DNA of 64,000 nt from positions 3,286,001-3,350,000 of the forward strand of contig NZ_CP179210.1 of NCBI RefSeq assembly GCF_051201665.1, written 5' to 3'. Under the pieces are notes generated by a model, which worked only from the letters and a program-made list of their open reading frames with translations, did no database searches and was not told where the DNA came from. The position numbers were made by a program, and so were the translations under genes. The number at the start of each line of letters is the position of its first letter. Position 1 is the first letter of the stretch. This DNA comes from Psychrobium sp051201665. GTDB lineage: Bacteria > Pseudomonadota > Gammaproteobacteria > Enterobacterales > Psychrobiaceae. Shown in pieces: positions 35,754 to 44,335 of the stretch.

Positions 35754-37817
35754 ATGTCGAGCACAACGAATCTCACCACAGAGCAAAATAAAGTCCCTTA
35801 TCCACATATGTTAGCGCCACTGGATTTGGGGTTCACCACTCTAAAAAACCGCGTACTTATGGGATCAATGCATACCGGATTAGAAGAGGAAAAAAATGGC
35901 TTCGACAAATTAGCGGTATTCTATGCAGAGCGAGCACGCGGCGGAGTCGGCTTAATCGTTACTGGCGGCATAGCACCAAATTTTCGAGGAAGAATTGCAC
36001 CACATGGCTCCCAGTTAAGTTTTTCTTGGCAAACAAGTAAACATAAAAAAGTCACAGATGCCGTTCACAAAGAAGGTGGAAAAATTTGCCTGCAAATTCT
36101 TCATACTGGACGTTACGCTTACCATCCATTTAATATCAGTGCCTCAGCAATCAAAGCACCTATTAATCCATTCAAGCCTCGACAGATGAGCGAACGTCAA
36201 ATTAAAAAGACAATTAAAGATTTCGCTTCAACCTGTGAGTTAGCACAAAAAGCTGGCTATGACGGCGTCGAAATAATGGGCTCTGAGGGATACCTCATTA
36301 ACCAATTTTTATGTCAACGCACCAATCAACGCCAAGACCAATGGGGTGGCAGTTACGAAAACCGCATGCGCCTTGCCCTTGAAATCGTAAAAGCATCACG
36401 TAAAAAAGTGGGTACGGATTTCATAATAATCTTTAGATTATCAATGCTTGATCTTGTTGAACAAGGTAGTGATTGGGATGAAGTCGTTGAGCTTGCAAAG
36501 GCACTCGAGTTAGCAGGCGTGACCATCATCAATACGGGTATTGGCTGGCACGAAGCGCGTATTCCAACCATCGCAACTTCTGTTCCTCGCGCGGCATTTA
36601 GCTGGGTGACCGCTAAAATGAAAAAAGAAGTGAATGTACCACTCATAACAACTAACCGAATTAACACGCCAGAAGTTGCCGAAGATATTCTGAGTCGAGG
36701 CGATGCAGATATGGTTTCGATGGCAAGGCCTATGCTTGCTGACGCTGACTTTGTTAATAAAGCAGCACAAGATAAAAGCGACAGCATTAATATTTGTATT
36801 GCGTGTAACCAGGCGTGTTTAGATCATGTGTTTAAGCAAAAACGCGCCTCATGTTTAGTCAATCCACGCGCGTGTTATGAAACAGAATTAAACTTTGAAA
36901 AATCAGAACAAACTAAAAAACTCGCGGTTATTGGTGGCGGAATGGCAGGAATGTCGTTTGCCATTTATGCTAAACAACGTGGGCATGAGGTGACGTTGTT
37001 TGAAGCGAAAGAACTGCTCGGTGGTCAATTTAATTTAGCTAAAAACGTACCAGGTAAAGAAGAGTTTATCGAATCACTGAAGTATTTCACCAGCGAATTA
37101 GAGCGTCAAAATATAACTGTTCATTTAAATTCACGTCAAACAGTTGAACAATTATCAGCCGCGGGTTTCGATGAAGTTATTCTAGCCACAGGAGTCGTTC
37201 CAAGAATCCCTGATATTGACGGCATCGATCATCCGAGCGTCTTCAATTACCAGCAAGTTCTTAGCGGAGAAGCAAAAATAGGCAACAAAGTTGCTGTACT
37301 GGGTGCTGGTGGTATTGGATATGATATTAGCGAATTTTTGACTGAGAAGGGAGAGTCTCATACGGAAAATCTAGCATTATGGCTAGAAGAATGGGGAATA
37401 GATCAAAACATTACTCATCGTGGCGGAATCGACGGTGTACAACAAGTAAAACCAGAATCTGCACGACATATTTATATGTTGCAACGTAAAAACGAACGAT
37501 TTGGTAAATCACTTCAGCCGACAACTGGCTGGATCCATCGTGCAGCTTTAAAGAAACGCACAGTTGAAATGATTGGTGGCGTTAGTTACGAAAAGATTGA
37601 TGATCAAGGGTTACATATTTCAATCGACGGCCAGTCACAGCTCCTTGACGTTGATAATATTGTAATCTGTACGGGTCAGGAGTCCCAAAATCAACTAAAG
37701 CAAGGGCTAGTTGATGCCAATATTCCAGTACACCTAATCGGCGGTGCGGACTTTGCCGGCGAATTGGATGCAAAAAGAGCAATTAGACAAGGCGCAGAGT
37801 TGGCCTCGCGTATCTAA
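35754..37817 (+). CDS. fadH: NADPH-dependent 2,4-dienoyl-CoA reductase
   Basis: Old-yellow-enzyme fusion protein for beta-oxidation of unsaturated fatty acids. The N-terminal TIM barrel (about 1–360) has FMN- and substrate-site motifs (MGSMHTGLEE, HTGRYAYHP, GVEIMGSEGYLINQFL). The [4Fe-4S] cysteines are in CIACNQACLDHVFKQKRASC. A C-terminal FAD/NAD(P)H domain follows with VIGGGMAGM and VAVLGAGGIGYD. The ATG at 35754 with GGAG upstream is chosen over a TTG at 35730. It has 687 residues, close to E. coli FadH, and stands alone. Confidence 0.96.
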   Translation: MSSTTNLTTEQNKVPYPHMLAPLDLGFTTLKNRVLMGSMHTGLEEEKNGFDKLAVFYAERARGGVGLIVTGGIAPNFRGRIAPHGSQLSFSWQTSKHKKVTDAVHKEGGKICLQILHTGRYAYHPFNISASAIKAPINPFKPRQMSERQIKKTIKDFASTCELAQKAGYDGVEIMGSEGYLINQFLCQRTNQRQDQWGGSYENRMRLALEIVKASRKKVGTDFIIIFRLSMLDLVEQGSDWDEVVELAKALELAGVTIINTGIGWHEARIPTIATSVPRAAFSWVTAKMKKEVNVPLITTNRINTPEVAEDILSRGDADMVSMARPMLADADFVNKAAQDKSDSINICIACNQACLDHVFKQKRASCLVNPRACYETELNFEKSEQTKKLAVIGGGMAGMSFAIYAKQRGHEVTLFEAKELLGGQFNLAKNVPGKEEFIESLKYFTSELERQNITVHLNSRQTVEQLSAAGFDEVILATGVVPRIPDIDGIDHPSVFNYQQVLSGEAKIGNKVAVLGAGGIGYDISEFLTEKGESHTENLALWLEEWGIDQNITHRGGIDGVQQVKPESARHIYMLQRKNERFGKSLQPTTGWIHRAALKKRTVEMIGGVSYEKIDDQGLHISIDGQSQLLDVDNIVICTGQESQNQLKQGLVDANIPVHLIGGADFAGELDAKRAIRQGAELASRI

Positions 37818-37863
37818 CTAATTAAATTATCAACTGTAATTTCGCCTGTTCTTGAAGCAGGCT

Positions 37864-38430
37864 TTAACATTCTATTATCTCCCCATCTCCGTCTTCATGA
37901 AAACCATCGCCATCAACGTCTGTAGATAAGCGAGCTCTGCCAATTTTGGTAATGATAACGGCTCTATTAAAGCGTGCTGACTCTCCTTTGAAACAAAATC
38001 TAAATGTACCATTTTGATTATTGGTCCAGCCATTAGCCCCAAATTGTAAATAGCTTTTGTTTTGAAATGCACGCCATGTAACCTGAAGTTCTTTTGCATT
38101 CGATTGAAAGAATCGAACAGCTTTGTCCTCGCTATCTAATTTGTGATCGCCATCGTGATCGATAAACACAAGCGCCCCTTCACTCCAGTATTTTTTTGAT
38201 ATACATGTATTACCGTCAATGGAGGCACAAAACGTCACATTTGTTTTATTAAATAACGCCAATTGACGAGCCGTTCGTTGCATCGCAATAAATTCATTAA
38301 GATGAGTCGTCATTTGAGTTCTTAAGCTCATTTCCTTTAATGATGGTATCCCAAGAAACAGTACGATAATCACAGTAACCATGGTTGCGACTAATTCAAC
38401 AATGGTAAATCCTTGTTGTCGATAGATCAT
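37864..38430 (-). CDS. GspH/FimT family pseudopilin
   Basis: A type IV pilin-like protein of 188 residues. The ATG at 38430 has GGAG seven bases upstream and gives a short leader MIYRQQG/FTIVELVATM, a class III prepilin peptidase site with Glu5 of the mature protein. An upstream ATG at 38481 would give an unlikely longer leader. The hydrophobic helix (about 8–29) is followed by a globular domain with CASIDGNTC, VFIDHDGDHKLD and a Ca-loop-like STDVDGDGFHEDGDGE near the end. It is probably a minor pilin or pseudopilin. No other pilus genes are adjacent. Confidence 0.88.
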   Translation of the reverse strand: MIYRQQGFTIVELVATMVTVIIVLFLGIPSLKEMSLRTQMTTHLNEFIAMQRTARQLALFNKTNVTFCASIDGNTCISKKYWSEGALVFIDHDGDHKLDSEDKAVRFFQSNAKELQVTWRAFQNKSYLQFGANGWTNNQNGTFRFCFKGESARFNRAVIITKIGRARLSTDVDGDGFHEDGDGEIIEC

Positions 38431-38593
38431 AGATTGCTCCTTACCGTTAATACTTGACCAATTATAGTCAAGGGTTTGCAAAGGGGAGCGTTGATTGATT
38501 TCACAATTTTTAATTTGTAAATTTTACATCAACTTAAATTAAAAATAATTATGCTACTCTAATTCACACGCTAATAAGAAGGTTTGATGATTT

Positions 38594-40681
38594 ATGAAAA
38601 TTAACCCATTACTTGTATCCCTGTGCTTATCAACTGGGCTCGCCAGTATGATGGTAAACGCCAGCGAGCAAAAAACAATTATGGAAATTCAAGGGGCAGG
38701 AAATAACTCTCCCTTTGTTGACGTAGGCAATAAACAAGATCAATCAAAAGACACATTTAAAGTAACCGGGGTTATTACGCATATACAAACCAACGGTCTC
38801 GGACGCGATATTCCAAGTGGCTTTTTTATTCAAGATGCTAAAGGCGACAACAATCCTGCCACTTCAGATGGTTTATTTGTGTCTTTTGATGCTAATGCAT
38901 TGTCAGCATTGCCACTTCAGGTTGGCCAAACCATTAGCGCAACCGGAAAGATCAAAGAGGCCTATCATTGGACACAACTAGCAGCCCAAGACATTTCTAT
39001 TAGCGATGAAACAATACAAATAATTCCTGCAACGCCTATCATTTCATTGGCTACTGATAAGCACTTAAGTGATACGTTAGAGCGTTATGAAGGAATGCAC
39101 GTTGCGATTGCTAACGATAATAACTTAATAGTCAGTCGTAATTTTGGCTATGACCGAAATGTACGCCGTAACAATTTAGCACTTGCTGCGGGTTCTATTA
39201 ATTTTCAACCAAATCAGCAGTTTGCTCCAAGCTCCAAATCATCAAAACAACATGCTATCAATATCAAAAATAATGAATTAATTATAGAATCTTTTAATAA
39301 AGCACCAGCAGGAAAAATTCCTTGGTATCCTTCATTTTCCCAAATTACTAACGGTGTAGACTATGACTACATTCGCATTGGAGATTCTGTTACAAACTTA
39401 ACGGGCGTCGTTGGGTATTCCCACAATAATTTCCGTTTGTTTGTTCAAGGCACTGCAACAAACGATAACTTCAAACACAACAATCCTCGTACAAAGGCAC
39501 CAAACCTCCAAGACGGTGACATTAAAGTAGCTACCTTTAACGTACTAAATTACTTTAATTCTCCATTTGGCGGTGACAAAAACCCATTGGGACAAAATCG
39601 CGGCGCTAAAACCCTTGAAGAATTTTCAATGCAACGTGCAAAGATCGTTAAAGCAATTATTGCCCTTGATGCTGATATTATTGGATTAATGGAGATTGAA
39701 AATAATGGTACTCAAGCAAATTCGGCATTGAAAGACTTACTCTCTCATGTCAACAAAGCGCTACCATTGGATAAGCAATATACCTTTGCGGCCAATAGTG
39801 AAAAATACAATGGCACAGGCGCGATAACGTCACAAATTATCTATCGCAGTGAAGAGATGTCTCTGGCTAACTATCAAGTCATTGCCATGCCAGAACAGGA
39901 TGCTCCAACAGTTGGCAAAGAAAATGGTAAAAACTTTATGCGCAACGCCGTAACGCCAACATTTAAGCTCAAAGACAGTGGTGAACTACTAACGGTTTCG
40001 GTCAATCACTTTAAATCTAAAGGCTCTACCTGTTGGGAAGATGTTGCCTTGCAAAATAGTAAAGACGTTGATCATCAGGGCAGTTGCGAGCACTTTCGTG
40101 TCTCAGGCGCTTTTCATTTAGGTCAAGCGCTTGAAAAAATCGAAGGCCATAAATTAATTATTGGTGACCTTAATTCTTATGCGCTTGAAGATCCACTTGC
40201 GGTATTAACACACCGTCAGCACTTACCACAATCCTATGAACTTCGTGCCGCTAGAGATACATTTATTGGTGGTGATTCAGAAAAGGGGAAATCATTGCAT
40301 GGTAAAAACGGCGCTGTTATCAACAAATCTTTTGGTTACATCAATACCATTCGCGAACTACACCCTGAAGCATTCGGCTACAGTTTTTCAAATGTTGTTG
40401 GCACTTTAGATTACATTTTAGCGTCACCATCCCTTGCCGACCATATTGTCGATGCGACTGAGTGGAATATTAACTCTCCAGAATCTACATTGTTTGAATA
40501 TGGCACCCGCTATACTGGCGATATGAAAAAATACGCTGATGTTTATCGCTCGTCAGATCATGACCCTGTCATCATTTCACTCGACTTTAGCAAACCTTTG
40601 AAAGATGATAGCGGTAATACAAGCATCGCCGTTTTGTTGATAGGTCTAGGCCTTTTAATACGCCGCAGACTCGCTAAATAA
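38594..40681 (+). CDS. exeM: ExeM/NucH-type extracellular nuclease with C-terminal sorting tail
   Basis: A 695-residue exported endonuclease. It has a signal peptide (cleavage near VNA-SEQ, residue 23) and an OB-fold-like domain (about 45–160; TFKVTGVITHIQTNG). An endonuclease/exonuclease/phosphatase domain spans about 310–660, with VATFNVLNYF, the metal-site GLMEIENNG, SVNHFKSKGS, LIIGDLNSYALEDP and the closing SSDHDPVI. The C-terminus (SGNTSIAVLLIGLGLLIRRRLAK) is a hydrophobic helix plus Arg cluster, as in GlyGly-CTERM tails. ExeM of Shewanella degrades extracellular DNA in biofilms. The gene ends in a strong terminator shared with the convergent DoxX gene. Confidence 0.93.
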   Translation: MKINPLLVSLCLSTGLASMMVNASEQKTIMEIQGAGNNSPFVDVGNKQDQSKDTFKVTGVITHIQTNGLGRDIPSGFFIQDAKGDNNPATSDGLFVSFDANALSALPLQVGQTISATGKIKEAYHWTQLAAQDISISDETIQIIPATPIISLATDKHLSDTLERYEGMHVAIANDNNLIVSRNFGYDRNVRRNNLALAAGSINFQPNQQFAPSSKSSKQHAINIKNNELIIESFNKAPAGKIPWYPSFSQITNGVDYDYIRIGDSVTNLTGVVGYSHNNFRLFVQGTATNDNFKHNNPRTKAPNLQDGDIKVATFNVLNYFNSPFGGDKNPLGQNRGAKTLEEFSMQRAKIVKAIIALDADIIGLMEIENNGTQANSALKDLLSHVNKALPLDKQYTFAANSEKYNGTGAITSQIIYRSEEMSLANYQVIAMPEQDAPTVGKENGKNFMRNAVTPTFKLKDSGELLTVSVNHFKSKGSTCWEDVALQNSKDVDHQGSCEHFRVSGAFHLGQALEKIEGHKLIIGDLNSYALEDPLAVLTHRQHLPQSYELRAARDTFIGGDSEKGKSLHGKNGAVINKSFGYINTIRELHPEAFGYSFSNVVGTLDYILASPSLADHIVDATEWNINSPESTLFEYGTRYTGDMKKYADVYRSSDHDPVIISLDFSKPLKDDSGNTSIAVLLIGLGLLIRRRLAK

Positions 40682-40691
40682 CTCATCAGTA

Positions 40692-40746
40692 AAAAAGCCG
40701 CTAATCACTAATCTTATTGCAATAAGACAGTGATTAGCGGCTTTTT
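40692..40746. terminator. Bidirectional terminator between exeM and the doxX gene
   Basis: The 18-base arms aaaaagccgctaatcact and agtgattagcggcttttt enclose a smaller inner hairpin (cttattgcaataag). A and T runs on both sides serve both convergent genes. Confidence 0.88.
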
Positions 40747-40760
40747 ATTTTAGCTTTTAT

Positions 40761-41210
40761 TTAACGAATTAAGCTATCAACTGATGCTTTACCACCACCA
40801 TGCTTAATCAAATAAAGTAAAGGTACCAGCCACATAATATGGGTTGGCCACGCATCTGGGTAAACAAATATCTGAATAACCAATGTCATTCCTAGTAATG
40901 CAATAGCACTTAAACGCGTAAATAATCCAAGAATAATCGCACCACCTAAGAAAAACTCACTGTACGTCGCCAAATAAGCAGCGATATCACTTGGAATAAT
41001 CGGCAGTTCATATTCGTATTCAAACAATGTAAACGTTGAATCTGATACATTAAAGAATTGCCATTTTTGTCCTAAGATTGTACTACCATCTATCTTCGTT
41101 TGTGCGCTGCGCCAAAAAACTAAACCTACTGCGATACGCGCGACTAGCGCAATAATATCTTCAGGAATTTTACTACATAATTGATTTAACGATTCAATGA
41201 GACTCTTCAT
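40761..41210 (-). CDS. DoxX family membrane protein of the bufferin operon
   Basis: A 149-residue membrane protein with four hydrophobic helices and DoxX features (ALVARIAVGLVFWRSAQTKIDG at the start, AAYLATYSEFFLGGAIILGLFTRLSAIALLGMT in the middle). The ATG at 41210 with AAGG upstream is preferred to the ATG at 41228. It follows the BufC-like gene by ten bases and closes the operon. DoxX proteins often accompany DUF692/DUF2063 genes in metallophore clusters; their exact role is not known, and a link to membrane redox steps is inference. Confidence 0.88.
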   Translation of the reverse strand: MKSLIESLNQLCSKIPEDIIALVARIAVGLVFWRSAQTKIDGSTILGQKWQFFNVSDSTFTLFEYEYELPIIPSDIAAYLATYSEFFLGGAIILGLFTRLSAIALLGMTLVIQIFVYPDAWPTHIMWLVPLLYLIKHGGGKASVDSLIR

Positions 41211-41220
41211 AATATTTACC

Positions 41221-42051
41221 TTATGCATTAATTTTAAATGCGCTTAATATTTCTAAACTAAATAAGTAACCTAACATCGCACCAAGCTCACTCTCATCAA
41301 GTTCTCGTTGGGCATTGCTCGCATCTTCTTGAGTCGCTTGCCAAGCTTCTCCAATGGTTTTATTAAGGCTTAATTGCTGTAATAAATAAAAGCAATTTTC
41401 CACTAAATTAACTATTTGTACGTTATACCCTTCACGAAAAATAGCTAAATTTGCCGCTTGGCAATCATCAAGGTTAATAACTTGCTGCTCTTCTTGTTGA
41501 TTTTGACGCCATATTTCATCAATCGGCCACGGTGAAGACAATAATGCTAAGGAGCCTACACATGTAAATCTCACCTCACCTAGCTGCTCAGGCGCGACGC
41601 TCGCCAACTGTTGAGGATCTAAGATATCACTGTCAGCTTGGTGATAAGCTTGGTTGTAATTGAATTCTAATTGAGCAATATCCGCTAAAAACGGCAAGTT
41701 TTCACATGGTGGATATTTACCAATAAACTCACTAAATGTTTCACCGTAATGTAATAAAGCTGCACGTTTAGGTGGATATCTACGCACGAACTCAATTGCA
41801 GCCCCTTTAAAACAGGCTTCTCCAACGAGTTTTTTAATGACGGGATATAAATCAGCTAACGCTGTTGTAAGCGAATGCATGACATTGTTACGATAAATTG
41901 CCAATCGTAATTTAGCTTCGTCCTGTGCATCACTTAGCTCGCCTTTAGGCGTAAATAAACTCATCAATTGATGACAATCATTATCTACATTGTCAGATAA
42001 CAAACTATGTTCCATTAGTGATTGAAACTGCTGTAAATTCGGCTTATTCAT
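41221..42051 (-). CDS. HvfC/BufC family peptide-modification chaperone (DUF2063)
   Basis: A 276-residue protein with the DUF2063 N-terminal domain (LRLAIYRNNVMHSLTTALADLYPVIKKLVGEACFKGAAIEFVRRYPPKRAALLHYGETFSEFI, about 47–110) and a C-terminal domain that is less conserved. Such proteins partner DUF692/MNIO enzymes and are thought to bind or present the substrate peptide. Its start overlaps the BufB-like stop by eight bases, indicating translational coupling. Confidence 0.9.
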   Translation of the reverse strand: MNKPNLQQFQSLMEHSLLSDNVDNDCHQLMSLFTPKGELSDAQDEAKLRLAIYRNNVMHSLTTALADLYPVIKKLVGEACFKGAAIEFVRRYPPKRAALLHYGETFSEFIGKYPPCENLPFLADIAQLEFNYNQAYHQADSDILDPQQLASVAPEQLGEVRFTCVGSLALLSSPWPIDEIWRQNQQEEQQVINLDDCQAANLAIFREGYNVQIVNLVENCFYLLQQLSLNKTIGEAWQATQEDASNAQRELDESELGAMLGYLFSLEILSAFKINA

Positions 42052-42910
42052 AGGTATTCAACGCAACATCTATTTTCTTTAAATAGCTATTGGCTATGTC
42101 AGCTTGCTCTGCAAGCTCTTGCCATGCAGGGACATCATTATCCCATTCAATTAGCGTTGGTTTAGCACCAATTTTATCTAATGTATATTGATAAAGCTCC
42201 CATACTGCATCACAGACTTTTGAGCCGTGATCGTCAATACGAATTTCTTTATCATGCATTGCCTGCACGCTATGCCCCGCAAGGTGGATTTCACCAACTG
42301 ACACAGGTGCAACAGCATCAATATATTCTTTAGCATCAAAACCATGATTCATTGCACTGACATAGACATTGTTGACGTCAAGTAAGATGCCACACCCCGA
42401 CTGCTGCGCAATTGACACCAAGAATTCAGACTCAGAAAATTCATTGTAGTTTAGCTCAAAGTAACTAGAAGGATTTTCAATTAAAATCTGACGCCCTAAT
42501 ACATCTTGAGTATGAGAAATATTATCAACAAACACCTTCAACGACTCTTGTGTGTAAGGCATTGGCAATAAATCATTTAAGCTATGAGTGCCGTGACGAC
42601 TCCAAGATAAATGCTCAGAAACTAGCGCTGGTTGATACCGATTAACCAAGGTTTTCAAATCGGCTAACTGACGATCACATATGCCATCAAAGCTACCTAA
42701 AGATAATCCAACGCCATGAATTGATAATGGGTAAATTAGACACAACTGTTCTAAATGGTGATGAAATATTCCACCTTTCCCCATGTGGTTTTCTGCATGA
42801 ATTTCAAACCATGCGACATTGGTTTGCTGGTTAATGATTGATTCGAAATGTTGAGATTTGAAGCCAACACCAGCGAGCGCTGGCATTAACTGACTTAATA
42901 GATTAGACAT
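42044..42910 (-). CDS. BufB/MNIO family multinuclear iron oxidase (DUF692)
   Basis: A 288-residue TIM-barrel enzyme of the DUF692 family, which uses two or three iron atoms to modify cysteines of ribosomally made peptides. Metal-ligand and family motifs are seen in order: GVGFKSQHFE, WFEIHAENHMG, LSIHGVGLSLGS, SEHLSWSRHG, ILIENPSSYFE, LLDVNNVYVSAMNHG, GEIHLAGH, DDHGSKV and TLIEWDNDVPAW. It is followed by the BufC-like gene and preceded 273 bases upstream by the bufferin gene start. This is the modification enzyme expected for a bufferin operon. Confidence 0.94.
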   Translation of the reverse strand: MSNLLSQLMPALAGVGFKSQHFESIINQQTNVAWFEIHAENHMGKGGIFHHHLEQLCLIYPLSIHGVGLSLGSFDGICDRQLADLKTLVNRYQPALVSEHLSWSRHGTHSLNDLLPMPYTQESLKVFVDNISHTQDVLGRQILIENPSSYFELNYNEFSESEFLVSIAQQSGCGILLDVNNVYVSAMNHGFDAKEYIDAVAPVSVGEIHLAGHSVQAMHDKEIRIDDHGSKVCDAVWELYQYTLDKIGAKPTLIEWDNDVPAWQELAEQADIANSYLKKIDVALNTYE

Positions 42911-42922
42911 TAGGACTAATGA

Positions 42923-43186
42923 CTATTTCTTTGACTTTAAACTACCGCCAACGATCTTTTCACATGTACCTTTAGGAACAAACATCCAAGCATCTTTTTG
43001 TGCATCTTTTGTTGAAGAACCTGCACATGACGTACCAGGGCCAGCTTTACAATCGTTTTGACCTGCTTTAGCAACCCCATAACATTTTTCTAGTTTTTTA
43101 CCTTTAGCTTCTGCATCAACAGAAGTAAGTGCAGCTAGAGAGATAGCAGCAGCGATAGCACCGGTAACTAATACTTTGTTAGACAT
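42923..43186 (-). CDS. BufA1-type bufferin precursor (DUF2282)
   Basis: An 87-residue precursor beginning at the ATG at 43186 with GAGGAA upstream; upstream in-frame starts lack a ribosome site. A signal peptide (about residues 1–25) is followed by a short mature peptide with four cysteines at 35, 46, 54 and 75 (KCYGVAK, NDCKAG, TSCAG, GTCEK). The family pattern EKCYGVAKAGQNDC and FVPKGTCEKIVGGSL is complete. In characterised bufferins the central cysteines are converted by the DUF692 enzyme to thiooxazole groups that bind copper. Copper as the ligand here is inference. Confidence 0.9.
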   Translation of the reverse strand: MSNKVLVTGAIAAAISLAALTSVDAEAKGKKLEKCYGVAKAGQNDCKAGPGTSCAGSSTKDAQKDAWMFVPKGTCEKIVGGSLKSKK

Positions 43187-43381
43187 AATGTATTCCTCGT
43201 GTGTTGTATAGGTGTTTATACGTTTTACATAGTCAATTGCTATGTTCAACTTACTTTAAAAGACCTGCATAGCAAAAAATAATTTCAACAAAAATAACTT
43301 ATTTGTTTAATGACTACAAAGCTAAGCAGTCCTATTAACAACAACCCTATGAAATAAAGGGAATTAAAAACTAATATTATT

Positions 43382-43512
43382 AGGGTCTGTTGATCTTTTG
43401 AGTTCATTTTTGCAGCAATTTGTTTGAGGTTTCTGCAAGGCAGAGCCTATGTGGTGTAGCTGGCTCGATAATAGCTCCTGCATTATCCTAATGAGCTACA
43501 TCCATGTAGCAA
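43382..43512. repeat. Partial inverted-repeat element related to the one at 55215–55477
   Basis: It starts with agggtctgttgatctt, differing by one base from the 16-base end of the element between nqrF and apbE. No opposite end was found. The right part contains a perfect hairpin (gctacat cc atgtagc) and reaches the lacZ remnant. Extent is approximate. Confidence 0.5.
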
Positions 43513-44080
43513 TACACGAATAGGCGATAACGCCGTAGAAATAACAAACAAATGCTGTCCGTTGGATTTATCTAACTGTGTAAATGGTACCAAGCTAAAT
43601 TTATAGCGCATTGAATTCGGCTCAATCTGATATTGCTTATGCACCATACGTCCCCATGACGTATCACCGCCGACACCCATTTGTGCTTTATCGATATTGA
43701 AAGTAGTAACTTTTCGCATGGGCACCATGCTTAGTCGTTACCGGAACCAACCCCGATGCTGATTGAGCGCCGTCGTTAAAATCGATGTCACTTTGATAGT
43801 ATGGCCATACACTAGCGTTTAGCGGTTCATCACCAATAGCGAGTAGCCCGAGACCATCATTATTGTGCAGCGCCATCCAACGGATGTCTGTTTTGTTGGC
43901 GTTCTCTTGTGGCCGCGCGTAGTGATGGATTTGCTCTTTTACTTGTCCAGCAAAGTAATCGATGCGAGCACCCGTTTTCCTATCCGCATAAGTTTCATGT
44001 GGACCACGACCAAACCATTTAACATTATCAAATCCTGAATTAGTAACGAGTTGCATGCCAAAACGTGGCAATGTCGACAT
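43483..44080 (-). pseudogene. Remnant of a LacZ-type beta-galactosidase (C-terminal domain, frameshifted)
   Basis: Two overlapping reading frames together spell the last domain of a GH2 beta-galactosidase. The first (44080 downward) has LPRFGMQLV, VKWFGRGPHETYADRKTGA, YARPQENANKTDIRW and SVWPYYQ. The second (43728 downward) continues with FNIDKAQMGVGGDTSWG and RYKFSLVPF. A one-base frameshift lies near 43715. About 900 upstream codons are missing, and the remnant begins four bases from the end of the 159-bp repeat element at 44084, so the rest was lost at that junction. Confidence 0.85.
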
Positions 44081-44083
44081 CTT

Positions 44084-44242
44084 ATACCAATTGCATTAAG
44101 TAAGTGATCTTGTTGTGCGTAGAGAAAATCAGCTAAAACAAGGCGCTCGATTGACTAATAGCTGGCTATTAGGATTGAGAGCAACGCCATTTTAGTTAAT
44201 TTTAACAAGTACAAGTGGGCAAATATTTAATGCAATTGGTAT
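44084..44242. repeat. 159-bp inverted-repeat (MITE-like) element, copy A
   Basis: The ends ataccaattgcatta and taatgcaattggtat are perfect 15-base inverted repeats. The interior has no reading frame. It is almost identical to the copy at 51564–51722, differing at a handful of positions. It directly borders the lacZ remnant. Confidence 0.85.
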
Positions 44243-44273
44243 AAAATACCACTGTCTTCCGACAGACGAAAAA

Positions 44274-44297
44274 AAACCAGTCCACTAGAACTGGTTT
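44274..44297 (-). terminator. Terminator of the nhaC-like gene
   Basis: The arms aaaccagt/actggttt enclose an 8-base loop. The long A run before it on the plus strand gives the U run on the minus-strand transcript. Confidence 0.8.
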
Positions 44298-44335
44298 CAT
44301 CAAGAATAATAAAAACTCATACAATCGTAGATTTA

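Noticed and set aside
43483..44080. Two small independent genes
   Set aside because: Both frames match consecutive parts of the beta-galactosidase C-terminal domain, so they are one frameshifted remnant.
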